Below, piece by piece: positions 44,072 through 55,681 of a stretch of DNA of 64,000 nt (its first letter is position 1; each line of letters starts with the position of its first letter). Source of the stretch: Helichrysum umbraculigerum (Eukaryota; Streptophyta; Magnoliopsida; Asterales; Asteraceae); assembly GCA_949592205.1 (NCBI GenBank), contig CATIUR010000003.1, forward strand, positions 141,089,259-141,153,258, read 5' to 3'. A program made the position numbers and the translations under genes. The notes beneath the pieces were generated by a model. The model had not been told where the DNA came from. It saw only the letters and a list, made by a program, of their open reading frames with translations, and searched no databases.

Positions 44072-44380
44072 CTTACACCTAAAAATACCAACTCTAAAGC
44101 GTTGAAGGTTTGCTTCGAATGCGGAAACACTGGGCACCTCAGGGCTAACTGCCCGTTACTGACTACCAAGGATAACAACAAGAAGGGAAACACTCGTGCC
44201 GGAACCTCTACACACTGTAGCAATACCACAGGTACATCGCTACGCAACCACCCGAAATCCTACCCGATACTTATAGAGTTAGTTTACTCTAAGGTACTAC
44301 CGACTATTACAGACTTTACGAATACAGTAGACATTACAAGTTACCCTAGGCTACCAGTACACAATGTAGCTACACCCTGA
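44072..44380 (+). CDS. Element A second frame, C-terminal part
   Basis: 103 codons including the stop, in phase with 40779-41525 when solo LTR E and one GTAGG copy are ignored. It opens with a third zinc knuckle (CFECGNTGHLRANC), then a low-complexity N/T/K segment and a tail ending HNVATP. No enzyme domain was seen. Confidence 0.65.
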   Translation, partial: LTPKNTNSKALKVCFECGNTGHLRANCPLLTTKDNNKKGNTRAGTSTHCSNTTGTSLRNHPKSYPILIELVYSKVLPTITDFTNTVDITSYPRLPVHNVATP

Positions 44381-44619
44381 TTTCTGACAGACTTAGCAAA
44401 TACCGACTGACCCCGTCCATTGGACATGGTCGAAACACATCAAAACTCCTTGCCAGTAGGACACAAACCTAACAAGGGGAGGAAAACCCCACGATATAGA
44501 CGTTACTTTACTGACATATCTCACCGTCATTCTAGAATGACTTACCGACGAAATACTTGAACCTACAGACTACTACTTAGAACAAATTTCGGGACGAAAT
44601 TCTTCTAACAAGGGGAGAA
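44381..44619 (+). other. Element A 3' untranslated region and polypurine tract
   Basis: Contains AATTTCGGGACGAAATT (about 44585-44601) and the polypurine tract AACAAGGGGAGAA ending one base before the LTR. Confidence 0.82.
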
Positions 44620-47600
44620 TGTGACACCCGCTAAATTAGGACACCATTACTGTGCCTAATTATGTGCTTATTATGTGTATTTAGTACGAAATAGGACTAA
44701 GTACAATAACTACTTACAAATATATATAATGATTATATATATATGTGCACGAATACGATTAATCCAAATCGTGCAATCTCGGTCAGATAAAAATCTGACA
44801 AAACAAATACGGACGTTGGTGAAACTATTATTAAATAATATGAAATTATTTGATAACAACGATAATTACTTTATATTATGTTTATAATATAACGACACGT
44901 ACGTTTTGCTTAAAACGTAACCGAACGCGACAAAAATGCACAAAACGCTCCCGACCGACGAAATAAACTAAAGTTATATTTTTATAACTTATTATAAAGT
45001 GTTTTGATAAAATACTTCAAGTAAAAATAACGCGATTACACACGTATAATTATAACGTTTAAAAACGTTACCCGAATTAAATAAATACACGATTCGCGAC
45101 CGGCGACCGAACAAAAACTCGAATATTATTTTAGTAACTTAAAATAAGCTATTTGAGTAAAACTTTTATTAAAAATATCGCTATTTAAACCGATGACGAA
45201 AACTAGTACCTAAAACGTTATACGATTAATTAAAACGTAAAACGATCGGGTAAACGAACACGGAACTTAACGCAACTTTGAGGACAATATTTAAACACCA
45301 TATGGGGGTGGGACCCACCTGATTTCTGCAGGAAATCAGCCATGAGAGCCATACCCCCTTTGCTTATTTGACCTTAAAACTATCATCATCACCACCTTAC
45401 TTCCATCACTTCCATTCCCACTCCTTTACTTCACCTTCACTTACCCTCTTCTCTCTCTCCCTTGGTGATCTTTGGGCTGCTGAAAACCGCCACCCACCAC
45501 CCATAAACCACCCTCAAATCATCCTGAATCACAAAACGGTTGGAAGCAAATCGGTCACCACCACACGAGCTACGTATCCATCTTTTCCGTTTCTTCATAC
45601 GAGTATTGTAAGGACTCCAACTCTACTAACTTTCTTGTATTATGATTATTTACATGTTATGTTGCTTATTCAACTTGTTAATGTCTAAATAAGTAATCGA
45701 AACACAAATTAAAACTCGAAAACAGGAAGTTAACCTTCCTGTCCAGATTTTGTACCCACTTTCATGAATTTTATAAAAGTCATTACAGCACCAAAATGGA
45801 CGTTTCTTAAGGCTAAAATGTAGTAAAATAAGTATATTTCCAACAAAATTAGTCTCGTGACTTTTCGACTCCGTTTACTACTCGAAAACATTTTTCTCCG
45901 GTGACATAGGACTACTGTTCCGGCGGACGGAAACTTTCAGTAACTTCTCGAGGCCATATCTCGAGTTCTAGACCTCAAAAACGTATGAGACCACTTGGGA
46001 AATCTTAGTAATTTTGTTATATACAAAAAGTTCTTCTTTGGCTCGTTCCATAAAGACACCCATTTTTCCAGAAAATTTGATTTGTGAGAAGTGGTCTAAT
46101 CTCGGATAAACAGTACATAGTCACACTTCTCGATTTTTAAAAAATACTAAACGACCTCAAATAATTATGAAAAAATTACTGAAAGTACCCATAACATAGA
46201 GGAACATTTTGTAAAAATTTCAGAACGATTCGATAAGGTTTACTATTTTAAATAAAAATCACAATGTCGGATGAACAGTACTCCGTGAATCTATTGTCGG
46301 ATGAACAGTAACTCCGTGATTATATTGTCGGATGAACAGTAAAAATTGACTTTCATTGACTGTCGGACTGAGTGTTGACTCTCGAACTTTAGGGTGAGAC
46401 TCGGATACATAGTTTCGAACTTGATAACACTCAAATCAAACCAAACCCGTCTAACCTAGTTAACAAAAATCGAACACTTAAACGAAATCGGAAAACATAC
46501 CACCTGCGACAATACCATTGTCACATGAATAGTACCACGACAATATCATTGTCACATGAACAGTGTCTGTGAATGACATTGTCGCATGATTATCCATTGT
46601 CGCATTGCTATTGTCGGAATACATATTGTGGCACGAAACGTAAACTTTAAAATACTTTTTACACTAAGTATTGAATACATACAACAACTATACCTTATAC
46701 GACAATACACTTACATGATATACATATTCTTTGGGAAGTATATATGAAACTACTTCACTCGACACGCATTATACATGAAAACTACTATACTTTGGGAACT
46801 ATACGCTATAACTTAAATACGAGATTACACTCGAAACCACTATGAGATTACACTCATACATGCACGAGATTACACTCGAAATTACATGTGAGATTTCACT
46901 CACACTTAAATGGGATTACACCCACACTACTACGAGCTTACACTCGAATAACACTTTCACGTCGCGGTAACATAAACAGACTTACAAATATACTTTACAA
47001 GTATACGATACAATGAAATACTTAATAATAATAATAATTGAATTATTATTACACGCCGTCACCAACGGTCCGTATACAAATTACATACTACAGACATAAA
47101 TAACTACAAACACACAAACAGACTTATGGACATTAACTAGTTGAGTGGACAACTAGCATGGATAATCTTAACGATATCCATTTACTTACTTAACCTTACG
47201 CGTTTAGGACGCTAGAGGTTACTGGTTCGGAGAACCGCACTACTTGATTCCTGCTTTACTCTGCTAGACTCAGGTGAGTCTCACAGCCCCTATTTTACTG
47301 TTTTTATTCAGGGGTGAGATGCATTACTTGTTTTTACTCGAACACATGTATAGACTATACAGACCTTACAGACTTACAGACTTACTGATATACTAAATTG
47401 CATAAGTTACGATTAATCCACTGAAGGCCTCTGAATCATAGTTGTTAATTATAGGATAAGAGCAAGTTTTAGTATATGGATCCATATGGGACTGACAATC
47501 CCCGCCCGGGGTATCACGCACTACCACGAACCGTACTGTATAAACGGGCGTTTCTTACTCGTTACTTATGAGTGTTTTTGGATTAGCACTCACGGGGGCA

Positions 47601-48111
47601 AATTACTTGTACTTGATTGTACTTTACTGACGTGTTAAGCTTCGACTATGATGCTCATGGCAATGTATATCAACCCGATTGCATTCGTGTAATCATTACT
47701 TCTTACCTGGTTAAAACTGTACAGATACTTTTACTACTTGATGTGTTCAAACTGACTATTTACTACAAACCTGTGAGATTCACCAACCTTTTGGTTGACG
47801 CTTTTAGTGATGTATTCTCAGGTACACAGCAACAGTAGGGTTGCTCAGCAGGATATGCGTACTAGCTCGAGTCGCATGCATTTACCGACATTTGAGATTT
47901 TTCTGCATTACTTTTGTAATAGATGTTGTGTATTAAAATCTCTAGAATTTACTAGCGAACTCGACACTTATGTATTTTGAATACTTATGTAATATAATAT
48001 TTTTCGAACGTCTCATATAGAGTCGTTCACTATATTCCTTTGTGCTTGATTACTTGATTAGTAGCATCCCAAAGCTTGCTTCCGCTAAACATTAAATTTG
48101 GGGGTGTTACA
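44620..48111 (+). repeat. Element A 3' LTR
   Basis: An uninterrupted 3,492-bp LTR, the reference for the broken 5' copy. It ends GGGGGTGTTACA, followed by AAAAC. Confidence 0.95.
46820..46946 (+). repeat. Hairpin array with ATTACA loop (3' LTR A)
   Basis: Same six hairpins as in the 5' LTR, beginning at 46820, 46843, 46865, 46889, 46911 and 46933. Confidence 0.93.
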
Positions 48112-49560
48112 AAAACCTCAACTATATCATCATCCATCATGAAAAAATCTTGCACACAACTAAGAACTTCAGCATCAGAACCCACAGACATTGACCCATC
48201 TCCTTTGTTGTCCACATCTACTTTAGCACCAGTTACACCGTCTTCAACTTTTTTATCTGCCTGATACACCATATTCCTGAAAACATCATCAAATTTAGCA
48301 GCAACATCCGAAAACCTTGGATCGTTTGGGAACTTCAAGCATCCTTCATGCATCTTTTTCTCTATAATAAGTTGATTCTTCTTGACAGACTCAATCATCA
48401 AAGAAATATATTCAATAAGTTCCTGCTAACGCACATATATATTGAAAAAATCAGTAGCTAACACATGTAAATAAAAAAAAAAAAAATCTAAACATACAAA
48501 TATAAAAAGAACATTTTAAAAATACTTAGACTTGGCTCATCATCGTCAATTTTTGGAGGTTTAACAAAACCCTCATCTTCAAACGCAGCTGCAGCATCAA
48601 ATGGTCCAGCTAGCGGTAAGCTGCCAAATACACCACAATAAGTCTCCTCAGTCTGAACAATCTGAATCAACGTGGCGTTCCAGTTCGTAACAATAGGACG
48701 TTGTCGGACAACATTACATGACGTATACTTCACAGAGTCAAGATACAGGAGCTGCGAATTTTTTGTTAAAAAAAAATGTAAATGACATTTAATTAGAAGA
48801 AAACAAAAATGACAAAACACATATTAAAAAAAAGAAGAAAAACATAACAATAAAAAAAAAAAGAACTTACAATCAGAAATGTGATTGGACCAACAAAAAA
48901 TTTACTTTTATCCTTCTTCCAATCAACCGCGGTTTTCTTTAAACAATCGATGATGAAACTGCACCAGTTATATTGATCCGCTTGAAAATCTTCTTTAAGC
49001 TTGTATAAGAAGTGTTGCACACACCTCCCATTGGTCATACACCGCCCCATTGTATTAGCGAATAGCATCAGAAACGTGATCTTGAAATAGAATCCATGAT
49101 CTTTGGAAAGCTGAATATTTTGTGAAAGATCCTTGTGACTGACTGTGTCAGTTGGAAAGCGTGTAAAGTTCTCATGAAACTGAACCATACAAGCTTCATC
49201 TTTAGTCACATCAGGTAATTCCATTATATTGATCGAACCCTTAGGAATACCAAACACATCCTGAACCGACTCACGGGTAACTTTGATGCACGAATCAGCA
49301 AACTTAATCTTCATACTTTCTGGATCGAAATGATCGACCAGAAAGTAACCTAGTTGACCTTCAAAAAATAGAATAAAAAGAATAGTTACAAAAATAAAAA
49401 ATGAATAAATAAATTGTAAAAATGTATATGACATTAACAAAGTAATAACACACATGTTAGCAAAAAATAACACATATGTTAGCAAGTGTTAAAACAAATT
49501 TCTGTTAGTGAATGCAGTAACACAAGTGTTAAAGACCACTAACACATGTGTAAAAACACC

Positions 49561-49618
49561 TAACACAAGTGTTATTTATCAGTAACACAAGTGTTAGTTA
49601 TCAATAACACAGGTGTTA
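49561..49618. repeat. 22-bp palindrome array, protease intron
   Basis: TAACACAAGTGTTA-type units begin at 49561, 49583 and 49605, exactly 22 bp apart, with looser copies from 49444 to 49665. It lies in the intron between exons 50314-49750 and 49358-48871. Confidence 0.95.
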
Positions 49619-50422
49619 GCCATTATAAAAACACATGCGTTAGACATCGGTAACACATGTGTAAGTAAAAAATCCAGAAACTAAAACGTAAACATCACAA
49701 ACACATAATCTAATTTATAACAAAAGGCAACAGTTAGACAAAAAAGTACCTGGAAGCGAACTGATTGGGAATTTGATAAAGGCACCAAATCCCATGTCTC
49801 TCAGACACTGTTTTTGTTCAAACGTGAGCAACTTAGTCGCTTCAAACATTTGCATTGGCGTGGTTCGGATTCGAATGGATGGTAGACCTGATGCTACCTC
49901 TTCATCAACTTTTTTGACAGTCTTCTTCAGTTTAACGTCTTTCTTCTCACCCTCATCTTTAACACGTACCTTCCTTTTACAAGGTCGACGTATCTCAACC
50001 TCTGTCTTCTTCTGACTCTTTTCATCAACCTCATCAGATACCTTCTCCTTTAAAGCATTGTTTTCTATTTCACTTTCTTCCGATGAATTGTTCTTCTTCG
50101 CCTGCTCACTTGCTTTTTTATTTCTCTCCGCTTCCTCACTGGCTTTGTTCTTTTTTGCCTGCTCAGCCTCTTTCTTAGCTTTAGCAGCTTTACTTTCTTC
50201 CGCTGCCTTCTTTTTAGCTTCATCATCCGCAGCCTTCTTTTCCTTTGCTTCCTTCTCCTTTCGTATAGCTTCTTCCTCCGCCACTTTTTTCTTTTCAACC
50301 TGCTCTGCCGCTTTCTATTAACAACACAATGTTTAGTGTTTATACTTTGCAACTTATAATGTATCATTAAATAATAAAAACACATTCTTATGGCAAAAAA
50401 GAAATTATCAGTCGACAATTAT

Positions 50423-52071
50423 TGTTGGACTTGCATATAACCATATTTTATACTACAAAAAATGATATCATGTAGTATAATTCGTTTTTGATGAATGTTT
50501 TGTGATAAACGCTCAAAAGTACTATATTTCAGTAGTATTTTACCCCTAATCTTGAATGTTTTTATTGCATTTTGTTTAAAATAGATATTGATTTCGTTCA
50601 TATTTGCAAATAGATGTGGAAATGGAGCGTTTATGAAAAAGGAACGGAAAACAGTCAATAATCAAGTTAAATGATGCATATTTGAAGTATAAAGTAAAGC
50701 CGAAGTCGAAGAAATGAAGAAATGAAGAAAAGTCAAAAATCGGCTGGAAAATGCATCCATACGCCGTATGGAATCCATACGCCGTATGGATTGCAGCAGT
50801 GGAGGCCCAGGTTACGCGGACTTGGGCTGGGCTTGAAATCAATCCATACGCCGTATGGAAATCCATACACCGTATGGATCAAAAACCACAGAAGTATAAA
50901 AACGCGTTTTAAACCCTATTTCGACAGTTTTTGAAGTGTGTTCGTTTTCTTTCAGTTCCAGACGACTTTTAGGGTTTATATTTCGTAATTTAGGGTTAGT
51001 TTGGAGGTACGAAGGGTAAAGAACGAGGATAATTCGCTCTAATCTTTCGTAGTTTATCGTTAATCGACTCGGTATATTTTCGTTTCTTTATTTCATTGAA
51101 GAATTTGATTTATTGAATCTGATTATTTCTGTTTTGATGATGAATTGAATATCTAGAGTGATTGTGTAGTTGATTTAATTTAGATTATGATTATTGAACG
51201 ATTATAATTGCGTATTGAATAAGTTATTTGATTGAAAACGGTTATATTGCTCGTGGACACTTGTTTATTGGTAACTAGTTATTATTGTTGCTTCACGTGG
51301 CTAATAATTTTAATGAGATTGAGTTCCTTTAAGATTATTGATTATTGCTAGTACTACCTTAGGGTTTTGGACTATCACTTAATACGTTGAGTCTGATAGG
51401 TCGAGTATACAATAATAATCTACTTTAAAATGAGCAAGACAATAAGTTAATTATTGGGTATTGTTGAGTCATACCATAGAGTTAATTATAACGCGTTGTG
51501 AATGTTTAATGCATAATTTAGGGAAAGGCACACAATTGACTGATCATCTTGTGACATTGAAACCAGTGTTTTATGTTGGACCCTAGATTATAGGAATTAG
51601 TTGGACCCGAAACGTTAGCTAGTTCATATTCAACTTAGTATTCATTGAAGAATTTGGTATTAAGTTGATCTAAAAGAATCACAATTAGATAATCAATACG
51701 TAATAAATCGGGAAATATGAATCTAAGTGATATTAACTATACAATTACTTATTCCTTCCAATTAGGATTTATTGTTATTATTTCTTTATTATTTTAAATT
51801 AAAGTTTTATTTAAGTTTGTTTATTTTAATTAAATGTTTTCTAAATTGTTCGTACGGAACTAAAACGCTCCCCATATTTACTGCTTTCTAGTTAATTGTT
51901 AATTTCTATTTTAAATATTCCACCTTTTCCCTGTGTTCGAACTTGACTTACCAAATCTATATTTACAATTGATCGGGTATTCTTGCCTGGTTGCTTGAAA
52001 GTATTTATTAGGTATTTCTATTTATAAATTATAAAACAAGACGCGCTTTCATAGGCGACATCATTTTGCCA
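50423..52071 (+). mobile_element. Solo LTR F (Athila/Tat-like)
   Basis: A 1.65-kb insertion in a protease intron. It begins TGTTGGACTTGC, has a TATA-like GTATAAAAACGCG near 50896, and ends near a GTTCGAACTTGACTTACC...GATCGGGT region typical, from memory, of Athila/Tat LTR ends. It has no coding sequence. Flanks ATTAT and CTTAT differ by one base, so the ends are provisional. Confidence 0.55.
50756..50880. repeat. CCATACGCCGTATGG palindromes in LTR F
   Basis: Three perfect copies and one variant of CCATACG-C-CGTATGG occur in two pairs. The core ATACGCCGTAT is the same as in the LTR D array. Confidence 0.93.
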
Positions 52072-53214
52072 CTTATATTGTTATGTTAGAGACTGATCGA
52101 CGAAGGGAACTATATATATTTATTACATCTACAACTACATTTTGAAAATATGATCATTCAATTAATAAAAAAAAATATTATACTGGTTAAATACATTTGC
52201 TTCCGCTGCCTTCTTCTCTGCCGCAACCTTCTTCTCTTCCGCAACCTTCTTCTCTGCTGCAACCTTCTTCTCTTCCGAGAACTTCTTATCTTCCAATGAT
52301 TTTTTCTCTTCCGCTAATTTTTTTTTAGCTTCATTTTCGGCAGCCTTCTTCTCATTTGCAGCTTTCCTATCATTCTCTGCTTTTTCCCTTTCCTCATCCT
52401 TTTTGCTAGCTTCTTCATCAGAAGCATTCTTCATTTCCTGCTCTTGTTTTTGTTTGGTTGCCTTTTCTTCTGCGGCCTTCTTCTTCATATCTTCCATCTC
52501 AGAAGCTTTCTTCCTCTTCCGCTCCTTAATAACAGCCTTTTTAGCTTCAGCGGCCTTCTTCTTCTCTTCAACATCACCAGCTTTCTTTTTCTTCGCATCC
52601 TCATTACCAGCCTTTTTATCAGCAGCTTTTCTTTTTATGCTTGCAACATCACCGTCCTTTTTATCAGGCGATTCTGTTCTTGCAGCTGATGCTTTAGTTT
52701 GCCCACCACCTTTAACAGCTCTACGCTTCTATCTACCAACCTTTACTTCTTTATTAAGCAACTCTGCAAGTGTAGGAGAAGCAACAGGATTTTCACCTGT
52801 AAAAACACAGCAAAAAAGGAAAAAAAAAATTTTAAAAAAAAACATACTTACAAAAAGGATAAATGTTTACTGTTCACTTTATAAACTACAACAAAATGCT
52901 AACATATGTGTTATTTTCCACCAATCACATGTGATTCAACCTACTAACACACGTGTTACTACATACAAACACACATATGTGTAACAACTATGCAATTACT
53001 CACATGTCGGCGATGATAAAAAACAAAATTTATACAACTATAAAAACATGTTATTGAAAATCATGATATTTACTTTGACCATGAACATCACTAACATTTT
53101 ATTTTTTATTCCTTTTTCTATAAACCAGTAAACCACTAGCCTCCAAAAAAGGTGACGTTGTGACAACTGAAAAAGTAAAAAAATACAAACGAAACACTAA
53201 TATAAAAACTTGTA

Positions 53215-53218
<4 letters not shown>

Positions 53219-53286
<68 letters not shown>
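53219..53286. repeat. CA/TA microsatellite
   Basis: A CA run followed directly by a TA run within a protease intron. Confidence 0.97.
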
Positions 53287-53287
<1 letters not shown>

Positions 53288-53997
53288 CATGTGGTACTGC
53301 AAAAACCAAAATAGCTAATGGAATAAAAAAATTAACCTTCTAGTAATCTCAAAACAGTTGGATCAGTTTCTGATACGATGCTATCTCCGATAGCTATTAA
53401 TTAAACACGAACAGACACAACACTTTAATTAAAATAAATAAATAACAAATAAAGCATACATGATATACATACACTACAAAAAAATATAACAGCATGATAA
53501 AAACACATTACAAAACAACTTGTGTAAAATTCAAAATATACCAAACACTTGTATAAATTCAATCTACACATACCTAACACTTGTGTTACCAAAAACCAAA
53601 ATTCAATCAAATCAAATATACACTTTCAATACACCAATAAAATGAACCACTAAAAAATACCAAAACCTAAACAGTAGCATCATTGAAAAATGCAAAACCA
53701 TAACATATCTAACAAACCATTTGCAGACACTACAATAAGTATAAAACAAAACTAACACATGTGTTAGCAAAACTCTAATTTCAAACCAATCACATTAACA
53801 CATACATCATCCAAAAACACACAAAGATCAAACAAAAAGCAACTTATAACGCAAATTATTAACATATTTAAACGGAAAAAAGCATAAAAAAGAAACAATC
53901 GAAAAAACTTACACATTGGTACGGAGTTGATAGGTTGAACATCGATCGGAGCTGACGATAGTGGTCTACGAGGAATCTCGTCACGCAAATCACTCAT

Positions 53998-54409
53998 TTT
54001 CAAGTGATTTCTGTTACAAAAAACACGAACTATTGATTATAATCGCGTTTGAAAAGTAGGGTTTTCTAAAAACGAATTTTCATAAATAAAAAAACTCACC
54101 GATAGAACGTTAGATCGAAGCAAGTGGATGAACGAAACGAAGATTCGTGATAATACGATGATGATTTGATGATTGGATGAAGAAACAATAGATTTTCTAG
54201 GGTTTGGTGTTAAATCGCTAGATAGAAAGTGAAAGGAACGAGAGGGAACGAGAGAAAAGAGTAAAAGTTTGAACAAAAGTGAAAAAACGGGAGTAATTAA
54301 TTAAATTGTGTATTTACCATAATACCCCTCCGCCCAAAATCTTATTTTTTCTGATTTTTTTTAATTAAATAATGGGGAATTAATATAAGCCCTTGATCTG
54401 CTAGATCCA
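53998..54409 (-). other. MULE right region: protease 5' untranslated sequence
   Basis: Reading on the minus strand, a GTGAGT donor near 54100 and a GTAACAG acceptor near 54011 suggest a 5' untranslated intron just before the start codon. The remaining sequence towards the right inverted repeat is AT-rich promoter or subterminal DNA. Confidence 0.55.
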
Positions 54410-54468
54410 ATGGCCCAAATTTGTTCCCCCATTCTCATAAGAAATGGATGGACTCATTTGAACTCTTC
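54410..54468 (-). repeat. MULE right terminal inverted repeat
   Basis: The reverse complement begins GAAGAGTTCAAATGAG and aligns imperfectly with the left end. It is followed by TCTATTTA (54469-54476). Confidence 0.75.
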
Positions 54469-54476
54469 TCTATTTA

Positions 54477-55681
54477 TATAACCAAAATATATTATACAAC
54501 ACGTAAATTCCTTCAAGATTTATTCTTTTGAACACAATTAAAAATCCAACCAATTACAATTCACAGCTCAGGATATAGCTAACGAATGACCTATGCTATT
54601 TTAAAATAACAAGCAAAGCTAATACCACAATAAATTAGTATCAACATGACAACAAAAATGATTGCGAAACCATCTTCAACGACTCCGTCTTGTTGCAATT
54701 GTTGCCCATCACGTTTATGTCGCACTGATGCACCATACTTCAACTTATCATATGCTTGTTAACAGGTAAGCACAATTATTTAAAGTCATTTATCGCCATG
54801 AAAACCCATCCACCAACATTAATCTGCAAATAAGTATCATATAATACAAACGATGGAGGTGAATAATCACGTTTCCTTATTACAATAGCATGTGTGAAAA
54901 TTTATGACATAAAAATCAGATTGTGTAATGTATAAATACCTCAATGATAATACTTATTGCACTAGCAACAACATAAACCGCATGATGTCTTCGACTGATC
55001 CGTACAACAATTAGAAAACGCATCAGTAAGAGGCGTCTAAAATTAACATTGTCATTGTCATGTCTAGACAGCAACAACACGGGATCTTGCCAGCAACAAC
55101 ACGGGATGTGTAGACAGCAACAACACGAGATCTTGCCATCTACGTATACATGCCAGCATGTTGTTTCACTGCATATGGGAATTATGAAAGATAAAAAAGT
55201 TAAAAAGGAATCTAACAAATAGGAAACATATAAAAAATATGGAAATTATGAAAGATAAACAATTTTCTTTAACATCAACATTAATATAACTACTTGTCAA
55301 ATATGCATCAATATCAGTAACAACAATCGGTCCAAATCTTGTAGATCCAAGATAAATGTAACTACTTGTCCCACTTTGAGCTATCGAAATTATGTACTTT
55401 ATTATTGTCAAGTTGCAATATTAGGCTAAAAAGTCCATCAAAAAAATCTGATTTTCCCGTCTTCATAACAGACTTTGATTATTAGAAAGTTACTCAAGTT
55501 GCATAATATTTATAAGAATCTAACTGTTTTATTGTTTTGAAAATGATATTGGTAAACATTGGTGATGATGTACCGAACATCAGATCAGCAAACTAACTCG
55601 AAATCCTTTTCTCCACAAGCCAGTGAAGCATTCCCAACCACAACTTGAATAAATTCAGTATTCAAGTAGTCCCACATAGTA
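54477..55681. other. Flank between MULE and LTR G, no gene seen
   Basis: AT-rich DNA without convincing coding sequence. It has three imperfect copies of a GCAACAACACGGGATCTTGCC-like unit at about 55068-55137. The five bases TAGTA before 55682 would be the left target duplication of LTR G. Confidence 0.5.

Larger units (their letters stand above)
9464..48111 (+). mobile_element. LTR retrotransposon A (Ty3/gypsy-like, pol-less), host of a nest
   Basis: The element begins TGTGACACCC and ends GGGTGTTACA, with AAAAC duplicated at 9459-9463 and 48112-48116. Removing B, C, D and E leaves about 11.0 kb: a 5' LTR of about 3,496 bp in three pieces (9464-10343, 19079-21065, 30083-30711), 4.0 kb of internal sequence and a 3' LTR of 3,492 bp (44620-48111). 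It has a tRNA-Met-like primer site, a small acidic open frame, gag, a second zinc-knuckle open frame and a polypurine tract, but no protease, reverse transcriptase or integrase. It interrupts an exon of the MULE protease gene without altering the flanking frame. LTR pieces differ by roughly 1.7% by eye (about 15 changes in the first 880 bp). Confidence 0.92.
48112..53997 (-). pseudogene. Ulp1-like protease gene, 5' part
   Basis: Proposed minus-strand exons: 53997-53913 (start MSDLRDEIPRR), 53380-53337, 53166-53134, 52796-52195, 50314-49750, 49358-48871, 48751-48526 and 48422-48112, the last continuing across the nest to 9463. Exons 4 and 5 encode a long K/E/A-rich coiled-coil region with basic clusters. 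Exon 6 resembles the N-terminal domain of plant Ulp1-family proteins (GYFLVDHFDPESM, MGRCMTNGRCV). Exon 4 has an in-frame TAG at 52731-52729 with the frame otherwise open. The phase from 48526 to 48422 does not close by one base, so there is a further frameshift or my splice site is wrong. Removing the nest and one AAAAC leaves exon 8 in frame through the insertion site. Introns hold palindrome copies and solo LTR F. Confidence 0.75.
1953..54468. mobile_element. Ulp1-carrying Mutator-like element (MULE), disrupted
   Basis: The left end GGGTGAGGTTCAAATGAG and the reverse complement of the right end (GAAGAGTTCAAATGAG) align over about 50 bp, then over a shared subterminal block ending in a G-rich GGGTATTTTGG-like stretch. 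TCTATTTA is duplicated at 1945-1952 and 54469-54476; a ninth base differs, and MULEs usually duplicate 9 bp. The element carries a FAR1-type transposase on + and a Ulp1-like protease gene on -, converging near 6.5-7.4 kb. This is the architecture of the Kaonashi/KI-MULE group, in which transposons carry Ulp1-like genes. Both halves share the same intronic 14-bp palindrome, confirming they belong together. The 38.6-kb retrotransposon nest (9464-48111) and a solo LTR (about 50423-52071) are later insertions. Both genes contain frameshifts, so this copy is probably not autonomous now. Confidence 0.85.

Noticed and set aside
48030..48111. Extension of the protease frame into LTR A
   Set aside because: The last residues of that frame (from VTPPN on) are read-through into the retrotransposon. 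The real frame continues at 9463.
50065..50418. Lys/Arg-rich 117-codon minus-strand frame
   Set aside because: Out-of-frame shadow of the Lys/Glu-rich protease exon 50314-49750.
55060..55140. Minisatellite GCAACAACACGGGATCTTGCC as a mobile element end
   Set aside because: Only about three imperfect units, without inverted termini or duplication. Noted as a local repeat only.
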